A stretch of 64,000 nt of DNA from Parabacteroides gordonii MS-1 = DSM 23371 (GCF_000969825.1 NZ_KQ033919.1:1114005-1178004); one strand, 5' to 3'. Numbered from the stretch's first letter, positions 45,595 to 55,459 are shown. A program made the numbers and translations. Notes: a model not told the origin generated them from the letters alone.

Positions 45595-48201
45595 ATGATA
45601 AAACAACTGACAACCCTCCTTTTGAGCACCTTGCTGTTAGCTGGGTGCCAGGAGGAGCTACCTCATTCGGCACGCATTGAAGAGGGGAAAGAGAGTCTGT
45701 CGTTTACGCAGACCAGCGGTACCCAAACGGTGAAGGTCCGGACAAGCCATGCCTGGACTGCCGTGTCGTCGGAACCCTGGCTGACTGTCTCGCCGGATAA
45801 AGGCGGGGCGGGCACCTACCAACTGACGCTGACGGCGGCGGCTAATACCACAACCGAGGCCCGCACGGCGCAGGTGGATATTCAGGTGGGCCATAAGATC
45901 AGTACGATCAAGGTGTCGCAGGCACAACAGGATGTACTGGGACTGGATCGCAACTCGGCCGTTGTGCCCTGGACAGCAGGCTCCGTGGAGTTCACCCTGT
46001 CCACCAATACAGCGGACTACGAAGTCACGAGCGATGCCGAATGGCTGCAACCTTCCGATCTGAAATCGATGAAGGAAGAGACGCTGGTGCTCGTGTATGA
46101 AGAAAATAAAACCTATGATGCACGTACCGCGAAAGTGACCGTCAGCAACGGAACCCTTTCTTCGGAGGTGACGGTCACGCAGGGAGGACGCGGGGCCTTG
46201 TATTTCGTGATCAATCGCGATACGGTGGATGCCGCCGATACGCGCTACGAACTGTCCCTGATGAAAAATACGGTGTCGAACGGATTACGTCTGCTCGACT
46301 ATGCCCCGTGGATCGGCTTGCCGCCCGGTAGCAAAGCGATGCCGGCGGAGGAACGTCTCCAATTGAAGCTTCAACCGAATACGAAGACAGAGCCGCGTAA
46401 GGCACGCCTGGTAATTAGCGATACAAGCACGGGCACCCTGCTGACAGATACCTTTACCCTGGTACAGCGGGGACGGGAGAATGTGCTTCTGCCCGAAATC
46501 AAATCGTACGAAGCAGCCGTGGCAGGCGAAACATTCGAGGTCCCGGTAACTGCCAGCGGCCCCTTTGAGGTGGAACTACCCGAAGATGCTCCCTGGCTGA
46601 GCGGAACCAACGGTGTACAGCTGGGCGGCACCTTGCGGTTCAAAGTAGAAGAGAACACCCGGCCGGAAGCGCGTACGGCAGTAATCACCCTGCGCCTGCA
46701 GAGTGACATTCCCCTCGAAGTTACTATCACCGTTACACAGGCAGCCGCCAAGGTGACGGACACGGAACTTATCCCCCGCCTGTATAATCTCCCGGAGGTG
46801 GGAGTGGTGATAGAAACCGTGCCGGTGAACCTGGGTGCTTTCCGGGCAACGGTCGATTATGATGCCGGAGACAATGCTTCGGGGTGGGTACAAGATATTT
46901 ATTCCAGTGCCGGAAAACTTCATTTCCGTCTGGAAGACAATGTTGCGGCCGGCAAACGCAGCGCCGTGATCCACCTGACACCCGAGGATAAAGGGCCGGT
47001 GGAGATCCGGATCAACCAGAGCGGTACGGAAGGGGCCTATATTGAGCTGGAGACGCCGGGGACACTGGCTTCGTTCATCGATTTTTCCAGAAAGGAGCGA
47101 TATAAACACATCCGTCTGGTCGCCGGAAACGGGATCAATGCGGATGATATCAATACGTTGCGCAATGCAGCGCTGGCGGTCGAGGATATTGACCTGGCCG
47201 ATGTCGCGATGATGAATATGCCGGAGGGTGCGTTCAAAGCAAACCGGACATTGCAGAAGATAGTGTTACCTAAGGGTCTGCAGTCGATAGGGAACGCGGC
47301 GTTTGCCGGTAGTCGTCTGAAAGAGCTTGCGTTTTCGGGATCACCGGTGCTGACAGCGATTGGCGACCGGGCTTTCGAGGGATGTTCCGGTCTGGTGATA
47401 AACGGTCTTTTCCCTTCCAGCCTGCAGTCGATCGGTGAACGTGCCTTTGCCGGTGCCTTTACCGAAAGCGAATCGAACGAGCTGAACCTGTCGGGGGCTC
47501 CTTCGCTGCGAACAATCGGCAAGGATGCCTTCCGGGCATGCAATACACTGACAAAACTGACATTGCCGATGAGCCTTGCGGAGATCGGCGAAGGGGCTTT
47601 CAGCGAGTGCTACAATCTGGAGGGTACGCTGACCTTATCCACCTCGTTAACAACGATCGGGGCGGAAGCCTTCTATAATTGCAAGAACCTGACGGGAACG
47701 CTGAAGTTGCCTGCTTCACTCAGTGAGTTGGGGGAGCGTGCTTTTATGAGGTGTGCGGCATTGCAGGGGCTGGATCTGTCTGCCTGCCGTTTGACGGCGA
47801 TCGGTGTGGAGGTGTTCAAGGAGAGCCTGTCGTCCGTATCCGGTATTTCCGACAACTCCGGTAAGCTGACGGTTCCCTCGGGAGTGACGCTTGTCGCAGC
47901 CAGTGCCTTTGAAGATACGGGCTTTACGGAAGTCGACCTGCCTGCTACACTGGCGGAGATCGGGCGAAGAGCTTTTTATAATTGCCGCAACCTGTCGGTC
48001 GTGACCTGTCGTCGTACAGGAAAAGTACCGGTATTGGATGCCGACTACCCGGCAGAAACGTTCGGCGGAGTAGACATTACGGGACAGCGTACGCTAAAGG
48101 TAAATCCACAAGCGAAAAAAGCATACCAGACCGATCTGTCATGGATGAAGGCGACACCAATGACCGGAGGAAGTATCGTGTGGAAGATTGAGGATATTTG
48201 A
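45595..48201 (+). CDS. Surface lipoprotein with five BACON-like domains and BspA-type leucine-rich repeats
   Basis: 868-residue lipoprotein (signal MIKQLTTLLLSTLLLAGC). Residues about 25-480 hold five BACON-like domains, each showing a W-L or W-I core (SHAWTAVSSEPWLTVSPDKG; YEVTSDAEWLQPSD; LLDYAPWIGLPPGS; FEVELPEDAPWLSG; a weaker fifth) followed by EARTA-type and VTQ-type strands. Residues about 490-850 are BspA-type repeats (IVLPKGLQSIGNAAFAGSRL, LPSSLQSIGERAFAG-like units, LTLPMSLAEIGEGAFSECYN). BACON domains are thought to bind glycans or mucin, and BspA repeats bind host proteins in oral relatives. It starts 3 bp after the HU stop. Confidence 0.88.
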   Translation: MIKQLTTLLLSTLLLAGCQEELPHSARIEEGKESLSFTQTSGTQTVKVRTSHAWTAVSSEPWLTVSPDKGGAGTYQLTLTAAANTTTEARTAQVDIQVGHKISTIKVSQAQQDVLGLDRNSAVVPWTAGSVEFTLSTNTADYEVTSDAEWLQPSDLKSMKEETLVLVYEENKTYDARTAKVTVSNGTLSSEVTVTQGGRGALYFVINRDTVDAADTRYELSLMKNTVSNGLRLLDYAPWIGLPPGSKAMPAEERLQLKLQPNTKTEPRKARLVISDTSTGTLLTDTFTLVQRGRENVLLPEIKSYEAAVAGETFEVPVTASGPFEVELPEDAPWLSGTNGVQLGGTLRFKVEENTRPEARTAVITLRLQSDIPLEVTITVTQAAAKVTDTELIPRLYNLPEVGVVIETVPVNLGAFRATVDYDAGDNASGWVQDIYSSAGKLHFRLEDNVAAGKRSAVIHLTPEDKGPVEIRINQSGTEGAYIELETPGTLASFIDFSRKERYKHIRLVAGNGINADDINTLRNAALAVEDIDLADVAMMNMPEGAFKANRTLQKIVLPKGLQSIGNAAFAGSRLKELAFSGSPVLTAIGDRAFEGCSGLVINGLFPSSLQSIGERAFAGAFTESESNELNLSGAPSLRTIGKDAFRACNTLTKLTLPMSLAEIGEGAFSECYNLEGTLTLSTSLTTIGAEAFYNCKNLTGTLKLPASLSELGERAFMRCAALQGLDLSACRLTAIGVEVFKESLSSVSGISDNSGKLTVPSGVTLVAASAFEDTGFTEVDLPATLAEIGRRAFYNCRNLSVVTCRRTGKVPVLDADYPAETFGGVDITGQRTLKVNPQAKKAYQTDLSWMKATPMTGGSIVWKIEDI

Positions 48202-48226
48202 AAATATAAATAATAAATATACCGTA

Positions 48227-48943
48227 ATGATGGGGGAAGAAGATCGTAATTCGGAAAACATCCGGAAAGAGAGCAAGGAACTGGTAAATATCCGGAAAGA
48301 ACAACAGAGAATAAAGCTCTGGGGCGGTGCACTACTGGGAGCCAACCTCTTATTGCTGTCCGGTTCCCTGTGGATATCGGGGCGGGACCGGGAAACGAAA
48401 CAGCCTGTACCGGCGAAAACCGATTTTCAATATCCCCCGCCTGCACCGCCTGCCGAAGAGGACACCAGCATCTGGGTAGCCGATAAGATATCGGACGAGG
48501 CGAGCAACGTGGATAATACAGACGAGACGGACTACATGTCGCCAGCCACACCCGTCGCTATTACCCCGGCAACTACTCGCCCGTCTGCTGCAAAGACTAT
48601 CAAAAAAGTCAAGCAGCCCCGTCGTAAAAAGACTGCGACAATCATTCCGGCCTCTATCATTACACGTCCGGGGATGACCCTACGTTCGTTGGCACGGCTT
48701 TATTATGGCAGAGAAGTGTTTTGGGTCTATATCTACGACCGGAATATAAGGGTATTGTCGTCGCTCGATACGTCATCGTTCGATGCGCTTCCCTCGGGTA
48801 TCGAGTTGGAACTGCCCCGCCCGTCCGACTACGGGATAGACGCCACCGAACCCATATCGTTGCAGCGAGCTTGTAATCTGGCGAAAAGCCCTGGCGAAAC
48901 AATGAAAAGAAACAACAATCAATCAAATAACATACGGAAATGA
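48227..48943 (+). CDS. Membrane-anchored LysM-like protein
   Basis: About 238 residues from ATG 48227. An earlier in-frame ATG at 48188 overlaps the previous gene and adds 13 unlikely residues. A charged N-terminus is followed by one transmembrane helix (WGGALLGANLLLLSGSLWI), a Pro-rich linker (FQYPPPAPPAEED), a Lys/Arg-rich stretch (KTIKKVKQPRRKKTA) and a LysM-like domain (TRPGMTLRSLARLYYGREVF, VYIYDRNIRVLSSLD, ELELPRPSDYG). LysM-like domains bind peptidoglycan, so it may anchor the surface structure to the cell wall. Its stop overlaps the start of the next gene by four bases. Confidence 0.78.
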   Translation: MMGEEDRNSENIRKESKELVNIRKEQQRIKLWGGALLGANLLLLSGSLWISGRDRETKQPVPAKTDFQYPPPAPPAEEDTSIWVADKISDEASNVDNTDETDYMSPATPVAITPATTRPSAAKTIKKVKQPRRKKTATIIPASIITRPGMTLRSLARLYYGREVFWVYIYDRNIRVLSSLDTSSFDALPSGIELELPRPSDYGIDATEPISLQRACNLAKSPGETMKRNNNQSNNIRK

Positions 48944-50001
48944 AACAACGTACACGATTCTCCGGACTGCTGGCCATACTCTGTTTGTTGGCCTTCACAG
49001 CTGCCGGACAGAGCTACACCATCCATTTTATCAAAGGAACGGAACGTATCAACCACCAACGGCTGCAAACAGCCGATAATCTGGAAGAGCTGATCACGCT
49101 GCTGTCGGACTGCCGCCACCAACTGTCAACGGACGAATATACCGTCTCACTGACAGCGCTTCAGAGTGTCTCAAAACGCTACGACCCTGCCGCCCGCGAG
49201 TTGGCGATGAGACAGGCTACCTTTCTGCAGGAGTATCTGACGGGGAGCTGCTGCCTGGACGACCCCGACCTGTTCGAGCTCGATGTCGATACCCGTACCG
49301 ACCTGGATAACCGCGTGATCGTAGAAGTAAGGAAACACCCGGTTGTAACCGAACAGCAGAAGGTTGTAGCAGAGCAAGCCCAGACAAAGAAAATGAAGAC
49401 TGTGACTGAACCTGCATCAAAACCTGCACCAACAAAAACGACTGCACCAGCCAACCATTTTCTTTGGGGGGCTGTCGGGCTGGGTATAAAGACGAATGCA
49501 TTGTTGTTTGCCGGATTGTTGCCGGACGGATCGATGTATTCGCCGGTGGCGAATGCGGCAGCGGAGGTGTACTTTATGGATCGTTTCTCGGCGCAGGTGT
49601 CGTTTGCCTTTGCGATGCCTTACAATAAAGGGGACCGGTATAATCTGTTCAGCATGACCTGCCTGGAGGTGGAACCGCGCTGGTGGTTGTGGGGCGACAG
49701 TCGTTTCCGTGGGTTGTATGCCGGCGTGTATGGACAGTACGGGAGCTTCAATGTGCGTATAAAGGAGAAGCTGGAGGATAACAGTACCGGTTTGTTCTAT
49801 GGCGCCGGGATCTCCGTGGGCTGGCTTCAACCGGTTTGGCGGGGTTTCTATGTCGAAGCTGGGCTACAGGTAGGCTATCGTAACGATGCCGTCGATGTCT
49901 ACGAATTAATCCCCGGCAGCGGTACCAGGAAACTGGCAACCTATACCCTTAACAGCTTTACCTTGCAGGGAATGAATTTGTCGGTAGGGTATCGGTTTTA
50001 G
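48940..50001 (+). CDS. Outer-membrane protein with OmpA-like N-terminus and DUF3575-like barrel
   Basis: 353-residue exported protein (signal ending FTAAGQ). The N-terminal part (about 25-130) resembles a periplasmic OmpA-like fold (HFIKGTERINHQRLQTADNL, VSKRYDPAARELAMRQATFL). A Lys/Pro/Thr-rich linker follows (about 135-170). The C-terminal barrel resembles DUF3575: LGIKTNALLFAGLLPDGSMY, NAAAEVYFMDRFSAQVSFAF, FRGLYAGVYGQYGSFNVR and terminal LSVGYRF. DUF3575 proteins are known companions of Bacteroidota fimbrillin genes and may help assemble or anchor pili. It closes the operon begun at 36710. Confidence 0.82.
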   Translation: MKQRTRFSGLLAILCLLAFTAAGQSYTIHFIKGTERINHQRLQTADNLEELITLLSDCRHQLSTDEYTVSLTALQSVSKRYDPAARELAMRQATFLQEYLTGSCCLDDPDLFELDVDTRTDLDNRVIVEVRKHPVVTEQQKVVAEQAQTKKMKTVTEPASKPAPTKTTAPANHFLWGAVGLGIKTNALLFAGLLPDGSMYSPVANAAAEVYFMDRFSAQVSFAFAMPYNKGDRYNLFSMTCLEVEPRWWLWGDSRFRGLYAGVYGQYGSFNVRIKEKLEDNSTGLFYGAGISVGWLQPVWRGFYVEAGLQVGYRNDAVDVYELIPGSGTRKLATYTLNSFTLQGMNLSVGYRF

Positions 50002-50177
50002 AAATTGTTGCATATGAATACATGAACAAAATTATATAAATAAAGTGATAAAGAAAATAAGGGTTAACCCAAGCACCCTATCTTTTAAAACAAGCTAAAA
50101 AAGCAGTTCAAATATATCATTTTCCCTTTAAATACAGTTTATTTAAAACATACCATAAACATAAAACAGAGTTTGTC

Positions 50178-50393
50178 ATGACGAAAGGAACAATTGGATT
50201 AAATGCAGGTACTATCTGGAATCTGTTACTGGATGGTGGATGTTGGAGTTTTGAGGAGCTGAAAAAAGCGACCTCATTGTGTGAAGCTGATTTATGGTCT
50301 GCAATCGGATGGCTAGCCCGCGAAAATAAGATTCAGATCAAGAGTGCAAGTAGTCAACTCGCTTTTTGTCCGGGAATGAATTATGACTTTTAG
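50178..50393 (+). CDS. Winged-helix protein (DUF2582-like)
   Basis: 71-residue protein with a compact winged-helix pattern: NAGTIWNLLLDGGCWSFEEL, LKKATSLCEADLWSAIGWLA and RENKIQIKSASSQLAFC. It matches the short DUF2582-type family common in Bacteroidota. Probably DNA- or RNA-binding; role unknown. It lies 176 bp after the surface locus on the same strand, followed by a strong bidirectional terminator. Confidence 0.82.
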   Translation: MTKGTIGLNAGTIWNLLLDGGCWSFEELKKATSLCEADLWSAIGWLARENKIQIKSASSQLAFCPGMNYDF

Positions 50394-50421
50394 TGTATTA
50401 TACATTCCTTATGATAGCAAT

Positions 50422-50454
50422 AAAAAAAGCGACCGTTTCCGATCGCTTTTTTTA
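50422..50454. terminator. Bidirectional terminator
   Basis: AAAAAAAGCGACCG and CGATCGCTTTTTTT surround a short TTTC loop. It has A- and T-tracts on both sides and so serves the winged-helix gene (+) and the RRM gene (-). Confidence 0.85.
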
Positions 50455-50467
50455 TGTTGTGAAGGAA

Positions 50468-50824
50468 TTAATATCTTCCGCCGCCTCTATTGCCACCACC
50501 GTAGCCGCCGCCTCTGTTACCGCCACCGTAGCCACCGCCACGATTGTTTCCGAAGCTACGACCACCTCTGTCGCCTCTGTCTTCTCTAGGTCTGGCTTCT
50601 GTTACATTGATGATCTTTTCATCATAGCTTGCCTGGTTTAATTCTTCGATTGCTTTTTTTGCTAACTCGTCATCACTTAACTCAACGAAACCGAATCCTC
50701 TTGAACGGCCGGTTTCTCTATCCATAATAACTTTTGCTGAAACGATTTCTCCGTATTCTGCAAATAATTCTTTTAAGTCAGCATCTGTGATGTTGTAACT
50801 TAAATTTGAAATGTAAAGATTCAT
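50468..50824 (-). CDS. RRM-type RNA-binding protein with Gly-rich RGG tail
   Basis: 118-residue cytoplasmic protein. One RRM domain (about 1-80) has RNP2 LYISNLSY and RNP1 SRGFGFVEL with conserved aromatic residues. The tail (about 82-118) is Gly/Arg/Asn-rich (DRGDRGGRSFGNNRGGGYGG) with repeated GGGYGGGN units. Such proteins are abundant in Bacteroidota and may act as RNA chaperones or global post-transcriptional regulators. The -7 element lies about 120 bp upstream, so the mRNA has a long leader, as often seen for RNA-chaperone genes. Confidence 0.95.
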   Translation of the reverse strand: MNLYISNLSYNITDADLKELFAEYGEIVSAKVIMDRETGRSRGFGFVELSDDELAKKAIEELNQASYDEKIINVTEARPREDRGDRGGRSFGNNRGGGYGGGNRGGGYGGGNRGGGRY

Positions 50825-50944
50825 CTTGTAAACTTTAATTTAATTGTTAATTGAGCCTGAATGTGTTGGATAAAAAGTTTACTTAACAAATCAAGTTGTG
50901 AGCAAGGACTTCTGATACAAACTTAAATCAATCTCAAATATGAC

Positions 50945-50952
50945 ACAAATGT
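50945..50952 (-). promoter_or_regulatory. -7 element of the RRM gene
   Basis: TACATTTG on the minus strand fits TAnnTTTG. The predicted leader is about 113 nt. Confidence 0.5.
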
Positions 50953-51042
50953 AATTGAATAATCCGGGTATTTTACTATAAAAGCAACAAACTTCGCAAA
51001 AAAAGTTGTTTTTTCCGTTTTATCCATATTTATTATCAAATG

Positions 51043-52242
51043 CTATCGGAATAAGGTACTCACTACCAGACTGTCGCCATCATTAGGGGCAGGTTTTATA
51101 TCTAATAAGCGTGCAAGGATCAGATATAAATTCACATTTGCCATAGCCGGCAACTCCACATGTTGCTTAAAAGACGGGCCGGCAGCATAGAATATGGCTT
51201 GCATTTCGGGAGCAAAATTATCATATCCGTGCGTGGCTGCCAGCCGGGGACTGGATTCCGGCCGGAAATCGAGATAGGTACCGATATCCGGCATTACAAA
51301 CAGGTCGCCGATACGGGGATTAGAGCCATATACATATTTCTCCGGTATTTCATTTTTCTTCCAGACCCTTATGTGGGGTACTTGTTGCAGGATTGCATAG
51401 GCTTTATCGGTATATCCGGCTTTCGGATACAGCAAAGTCGGGACACCGTCAAATATATAATCGAAACTATCCCGGGGCAAATAATCATTCAGGTTGACAT
51501 ATTTATCCGGGGTAAAAGTGGCCATTCCATGATCGGAAAGAACAATAAAATCGATCTGCTCAAATATGTCCAGTTTGCGGGCTTCCGTAAAGAAGTGATT
51601 CAATACGCGGTCGAGCTCCTCCACTTTCTGTAATGTTTCTGAAGAATCGGGCGTACAACGATGTCCTATGCCGTCCGGTTCTTCCATATACCACATCACC
51701 AGCCGGGGACGTTCCTTTTCGGGCAGTTGCAGCCAGGATATGACCGAATCGGCACGGTCGGAAAAAGGTACTTTCTTATCAAAAGGTTTCCAGATAGACG
51801 GTTGGCGTCCCTGGATCGAATATTCGCTACCAACCCAATAGAAAGAAGCTGTACGGACACCTTGTTTTTCTGCTGTATTCCAGATGGGCTCTCCTCCATA
51901 AAAACCGGGAGTCGGATCTGCCATGCGGTAGATACTATCCAGATCGGGGGCATAAAAGAAATTATTTACGAGTCCATGATGATCGGGATGCAGGCCGGTT
52001 GCCATACTATAATGGTTTGGAAATGTCACACTGGGAAAAGACGGCCTGAAGGTGGCACGGACACCCACAGCAGCCAAAGAGTCTAATGTCGGTGTATAAG
52101 CCCGGTCGGGATAATCGGCACGGAAACCGTCCATCGAAAGAACGACCACATAACGGTCACGCTGATTATGGGTCGAACAACTTAAACTCACCAATAACAG
52201 GAAAGCAATACATCCCAGAAGTACAATAGAGAATCTCTTCAT
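51043..52242 (-). CDS. Nucleotide pyrophosphatase/phosphodiesterase-like lipoprotein
   Basis: 399-residue alkaline-phosphatase-superfamily enzyme of the NPP group, anchored as a lipoprotein (signal ending LLLVSLSC). Metal and active-site motifs are present: LSMDGFRADY, the nucleophile loop SVTFPNHYSMATGLHPDHHG with the catalytic Thr in TFPNH, EPDGIGHRCTPDS, LSDHGMATF and the late ATHGYDN His. Such enzymes cleave phosphodiester or pyrophosphate bonds of nucleotides or lipids in the periplasm or at the surface. It lies 79 bp after the TonB receptor gene on the same strand, probably one operon, which suggests use of an imported phosphorylated compound. Confidence 0.9.
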   Translation of the reverse strand: MKRFSIVLLGCIAFLLLVSLSCSTHNQRDRYVVVLSMDGFRADYPDRAYTPTLDSLAAVGVRATFRPSFPSVTFPNHYSMATGLHPDHHGLVNNFFYAPDLDSIYRMADPTPGFYGGEPIWNTAEKQGVRTASFYWVGSEYSIQGRQPSIWKPFDKKVPFSDRADSVISWLQLPEKERPRLVMWYMEEPDGIGHRCTPDSSETLQKVEELDRVLNHFFTEARKLDIFEQIDFIVLSDHGMATFTPDKYVNLNDYLPRDSFDYIFDGVPTLLYPKAGYTDKAYAILQQVPHIRVWKKNEIPEKYVYGSNPRIGDLFVMPDIGTYLDFRPESSPRLAATHGYDNFAPEMQAIFYAAGPSFKQHVELPAMANVNLYLILARLLDIKPAPNDGDSLVVSTLFR

Positions 52243-52321
52243 ATTTTATATCTTAACAAAAAAGACCCACAAATATAGTGAGCCTTTTTCTTTAATTATC
52301 GTGTTCTCCGACAAATATCGA

Positions 52322-55300
52322 TCAAAACATATAACGTAAACCGATCTGTGCATGCCAGCGGGAAAGCAAATCCTGATAAGACAGTCTTGTATTTGCTTCG
52401 GTAAACTGATAAGTTCCGCCTTTATAAACGACAGGAGCCATATCGTATCCGCCGGATGTCGTATTATATAAGCCCCAGCTTTTCTTGAACAGGTTTCCTA
52501 CGTTCAAGATGTCGAAGTTCAACTGAAGCGTATGCCGGCGTCCGGATACATTCAGGAAGAAGTCCTGTGCAATATGGAAATCGAAGTGATGTTCGAAAGG
52601 CAATACCATTTGGTTGCGTTCCAACGCTTTTCCCTTATTCTCTCTCAATACCTTCGTTCCGTTGATCCAGTTGATAAAAGATTCTTTCTGCTCAGCGGCT
52701 GTTACCGTCTTCTGATCGGAGAATACCATATTATTCATTTCCGCATCGGTTGGAATATAAAGCAGGTCATTGCTGAAAGCACCGTCACCGTTTATATCGT
52801 TATTATAAACGATCGAATAACGGCCTCCGGTTTGTCCTGTATAGTACAGGCTTACAGTTGTTGCAAAATGACGTGCATACTCTTTCCGGTACGAAACAGA
52901 AGCTACGATACGATTACGGACATCAAATGAAGACCAGGTCAGTTCTTGTTTCGTATCACCATAATATACAGGATTATATTTCCAGATGGACGAAGCCTGC
53001 GATCCATCACCGTCGGAAACAGATTTGGATTGTCCGTAGGTATAAGCGACCATAGTACTCAAACCAAAATCAAAGTCTTTTTCCAGTTTAGCGGATAGAT
53101 TATAGCTATAGCCCTTATTCGTATTGGTCAAATACATGATCTGGGTAAAGTTCCTGTCCTGTTTTTCATAAGTAGGACGGTTATCTCCTCCGTTATTCAA
53201 TGTACCGGTCGGCTGGTAATTGATATTATTGTAAAGTATATTGTTCAGGGTCTTTGAATATAGTCCTTCAACAGTTGCTTTTATGCCATAGGCAAAGGTA
53301 TGTTCCAAAGCCAGGTTAGCACGTAATACGGAAGGGAACTTAAAGTCTTTATCCAATACGTTGATTTCGGAAGTTCCCGTTTTACCTAAATATTGATTGG
53401 ATGGATCGGGGTTGAACTTAAAGCCATTTGCCTGCGCTTCATCAAAACCTTTTCCGGAGAGGTATGTGTTTCCCATCTCTATACCTGTTTTTGAAAGATT
53501 GTTTGATAACCAAACAAAAGGAACTCTACCGGTGAAGATACCGAGACCACCACGCAATAAAGTCGTCCGGTCTTCATTCAGATTCCAGCGGAAACCAACA
53601 CGCGGCGACCAGAGCGGTTTAGAGGAAGCTGTCTGGTTAGTAACAACCCCATACTGACGGGCTATTTCAGAGTTATTAAACAGATCATTTGCTCTTGGAG
53701 TATCAAAGAAAAGAGGAACATCCACACGCAAACCATAAGTCAGACGGAACAGATTAGTCACACTCCATTCATCCTGCACGTAAAAACCAAGTTGTGCAGC
53801 CCCGAATTTGGGAGTCCAGCGTTTCGTTCCGGTTATATCTTCACGGGAATAAGAATAGTTATAGATAGAAGGCATCGCTTCGTTTGCCGTTCCTACCGAA
53901 AGGAAATCGTTTAGCGAAGCATAAGTATACGAGCCATAGTTACTGGAGATGAAAAGGTTTGCCATGTGGAAAAACTCATTGTGAGTTCCGAAAGTGATGG
54001 CGTGTGCTCCCTTCGTCCAGGTCAGATTATCCGTTATAGTATAAATATCCTGATCCAATGAATTGGCAGAAGAATTGGCTTCTGTACCAAACTCCAGACT
54101 TCCTCCCGTCATATTGGCTATTTTCACATAGGGGAAAGGAGTTCCTATTGCATCCTGATTATCACGGACACGTGTCCAACCGGCTCTCAATTCGTTTGCC
54201 AGCATCGGATTGATCGTGGTATTCAGTTCCATAGTCAATGAATGGGTGGAGTTAGTGTTATAATAACCGCAATCGTTCAATTTAGCATAACTTTTGCTAT
54301 TCGAAAAATTCATCTTACTCGCATCCAGCAAACTATAGCGCGCCGTGAATTTATTATTCCGGTTAATATTCCAATCGATACGGGCCAGGAACTTATTTGA
54401 ATAGGTATCTACATCCTGAGGGCCATAGCCACCTCCGTCATATCCTCCGGAAAGCTCTTTGATTTTTCCTATTACCTGATCGACTTCCTCTTGCTTCAAT
54501 GAAGAAGATTCTGATCCGATATTATTAGACGACGGATGAAACTCTTTTGTCCGTTCAAAGTTCGTAAAGAAGAACAGCTTATTCTTGATAATCGGGCCAC
54601 CGAATGTAAAGCCATACGTTTCGGTAGACAAATCGGTCAGTTTCTTACGTTCTTTTACATCTTTACCGGCTGTTTTACCATAAAACTTCTCATTATTATA
54701 ATAGCCGTAAGCAGAACCGTGAAAAGTATTTGTACCTGACTTCGTGATCGCATTTACACCACCACCGGTAAAACCTCCCTGACGAACGTCGAAAGGGGCT
54801 ATAACAACTTGTATTTCTTCAATTGCATCCAGAGAGATCGGGTTCATACCGGTCTTTCCCCCGTTGGTACCACTGTCGGAAAGTCCGAAGACATCATTGC
54901 TGACCGCACCGTCGATCTGGAAAGAGTTGTATTTATTACTCGATCCGGCGAAAGACATACCTGCACCGGTATTCACACCTAATGGATTCATTTTTGTGAT
55001 ATCGAAAATACTACGGTTGATCGTCGGAGTCGAAAGGATCTGTTCCTGATTGAAGTTCTGGGCCGCCCCTGTTTTCTGGGAATTAAACAAGGCTGCTTTC
55101 GATGCAGTAACAACCACTTCATCGAGCGATAGTGACTCTGTCAATGTTACATCCAACAGATAAGTTTCACCTAGTTGAAGCGTAATATTCTTAAATACAG
55201 CCTTCTGAAATCCGACATAAGAAACTTCGACCGAATAAGGCCCCCCGATACGCATTCCCTGCAGGCTATAGCGCCCATCCGCATTAGTAACGGTTCCATA

Positions 55301-55459
55301 AGTAGTACCGGACGGTTCGTGGACTGCCTGAACGGTTGCACCAATTAATGCTTCACCTTCCGCTGTAACTTTACCACTGATTCCTGATGTTGTTATTTGA
55401 GCATTCAGACCGAATGTCAAGCAAAAAAGAAAAAGAAAGAATATAGATAAGCCCCTCAT
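52322..55459 (-). CDS. Oar-like TonB-dependent outer-membrane receptor
   Basis: 1045-residue receptor with signal peptide (MRGLSIFFLFLFCLTFGLNA), a carboxypeptidase-regulatory-like domain (about 28-110: GKVTAEGEALIGATVQAVHE, YSLQGMRIGG), the junction LDEVVVTASKAALFNSQKTG and a plug (YNSFQIDGAVSNDVFGL, IEEIQVVIAPFDVRQGGFTG, NAITKSGTNTFHGSAYGYYN). A long barrel follows, ending in QIGLRYMF. The plug pattern and absence of a SusD partner place it with Oar-type receptors, not SusC. The ligand is unknown. A consensus promoter precedes it, and the phosphodiesterase gene follows. Confidence 0.93.
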   Translation of the reverse strand: MRGLSIFFLFLFCLTFGLNAQITTSGISGKVTAEGEALIGATVQAVHEPSGTTYGTVTNADGRYSLQGMRIGGPYSVEVSYVGFQKAVFKNITLQLGETYLLDVTLTESLSLDEVVVTASKAALFNSQKTGAAQNFNQEQILSTPTINRSIFDITKMNPLGVNTGAGMSFAGSSNKYNSFQIDGAVSNDVFGLSDSGTNGGKTGMNPISLDAIEEIQVVIAPFDVRQGGFTGGGVNAITKSGTNTFHGSAYGYYNNEKFYGKTAGKDVKERKKLTDLSTETYGFTFGGPIIKNKLFFFTNFERTKEFHPSSNNIGSESSSLKQEEVDQVIGKIKELSGGYDGGGYGPQDVDTYSNKFLARIDWNINRNNKFTARYSLLDASKMNFSNSKSYAKLNDCGYYNTNSTHSLTMELNTTINPMLANELRAGWTRVRDNQDAIGTPFPYVKIANMTGGSLEFGTEANSSANSLDQDIYTITDNLTWTKGAHAITFGTHNEFFHMANLFISSNYGSYTYASLNDFLSVGTANEAMPSIYNYSYSREDITGTKRWTPKFGAAQLGFYVQDEWSVTNLFRLTYGLRVDVPLFFDTPRANDLFNNSEIARQYGVVTNQTASSKPLWSPRVGFRWNLNEDRTTLLRGGLGIFTGRVPFVWLSNNLSKTGIEMGNTYLSGKGFDEAQANGFKFNPDPSNQYLGKTGTSEINVLDKDFKFPSVLRANLALEHTFAYGIKATVEGLYSKTLNNILYNNINYQPTGTLNNGGDNRPTYEKQDRNFTQIMYLTNTNKGYSYNLSAKLEKDFDFGLSTMVAYTYGQSKSVSDGDGSQASSIWKYNPVYYGDTKQELTWSSFDVRNRIVASVSYRKEYARHFATTVSLYYTGQTGGRYSIVYNNDINGDGAFSNDLLYIPTDAEMNNMVFSDQKTVTAAEQKESFINWINGTKVLRENKGKALERNQMVLPFEHHFDFHIAQDFFLNVSGRRHTLQLNFDILNVGNLFKKSWGLYNTTSGGYDMAPVVYKGGTYQFTEANTRLSYQDLLSRWHAQIGLRYMF

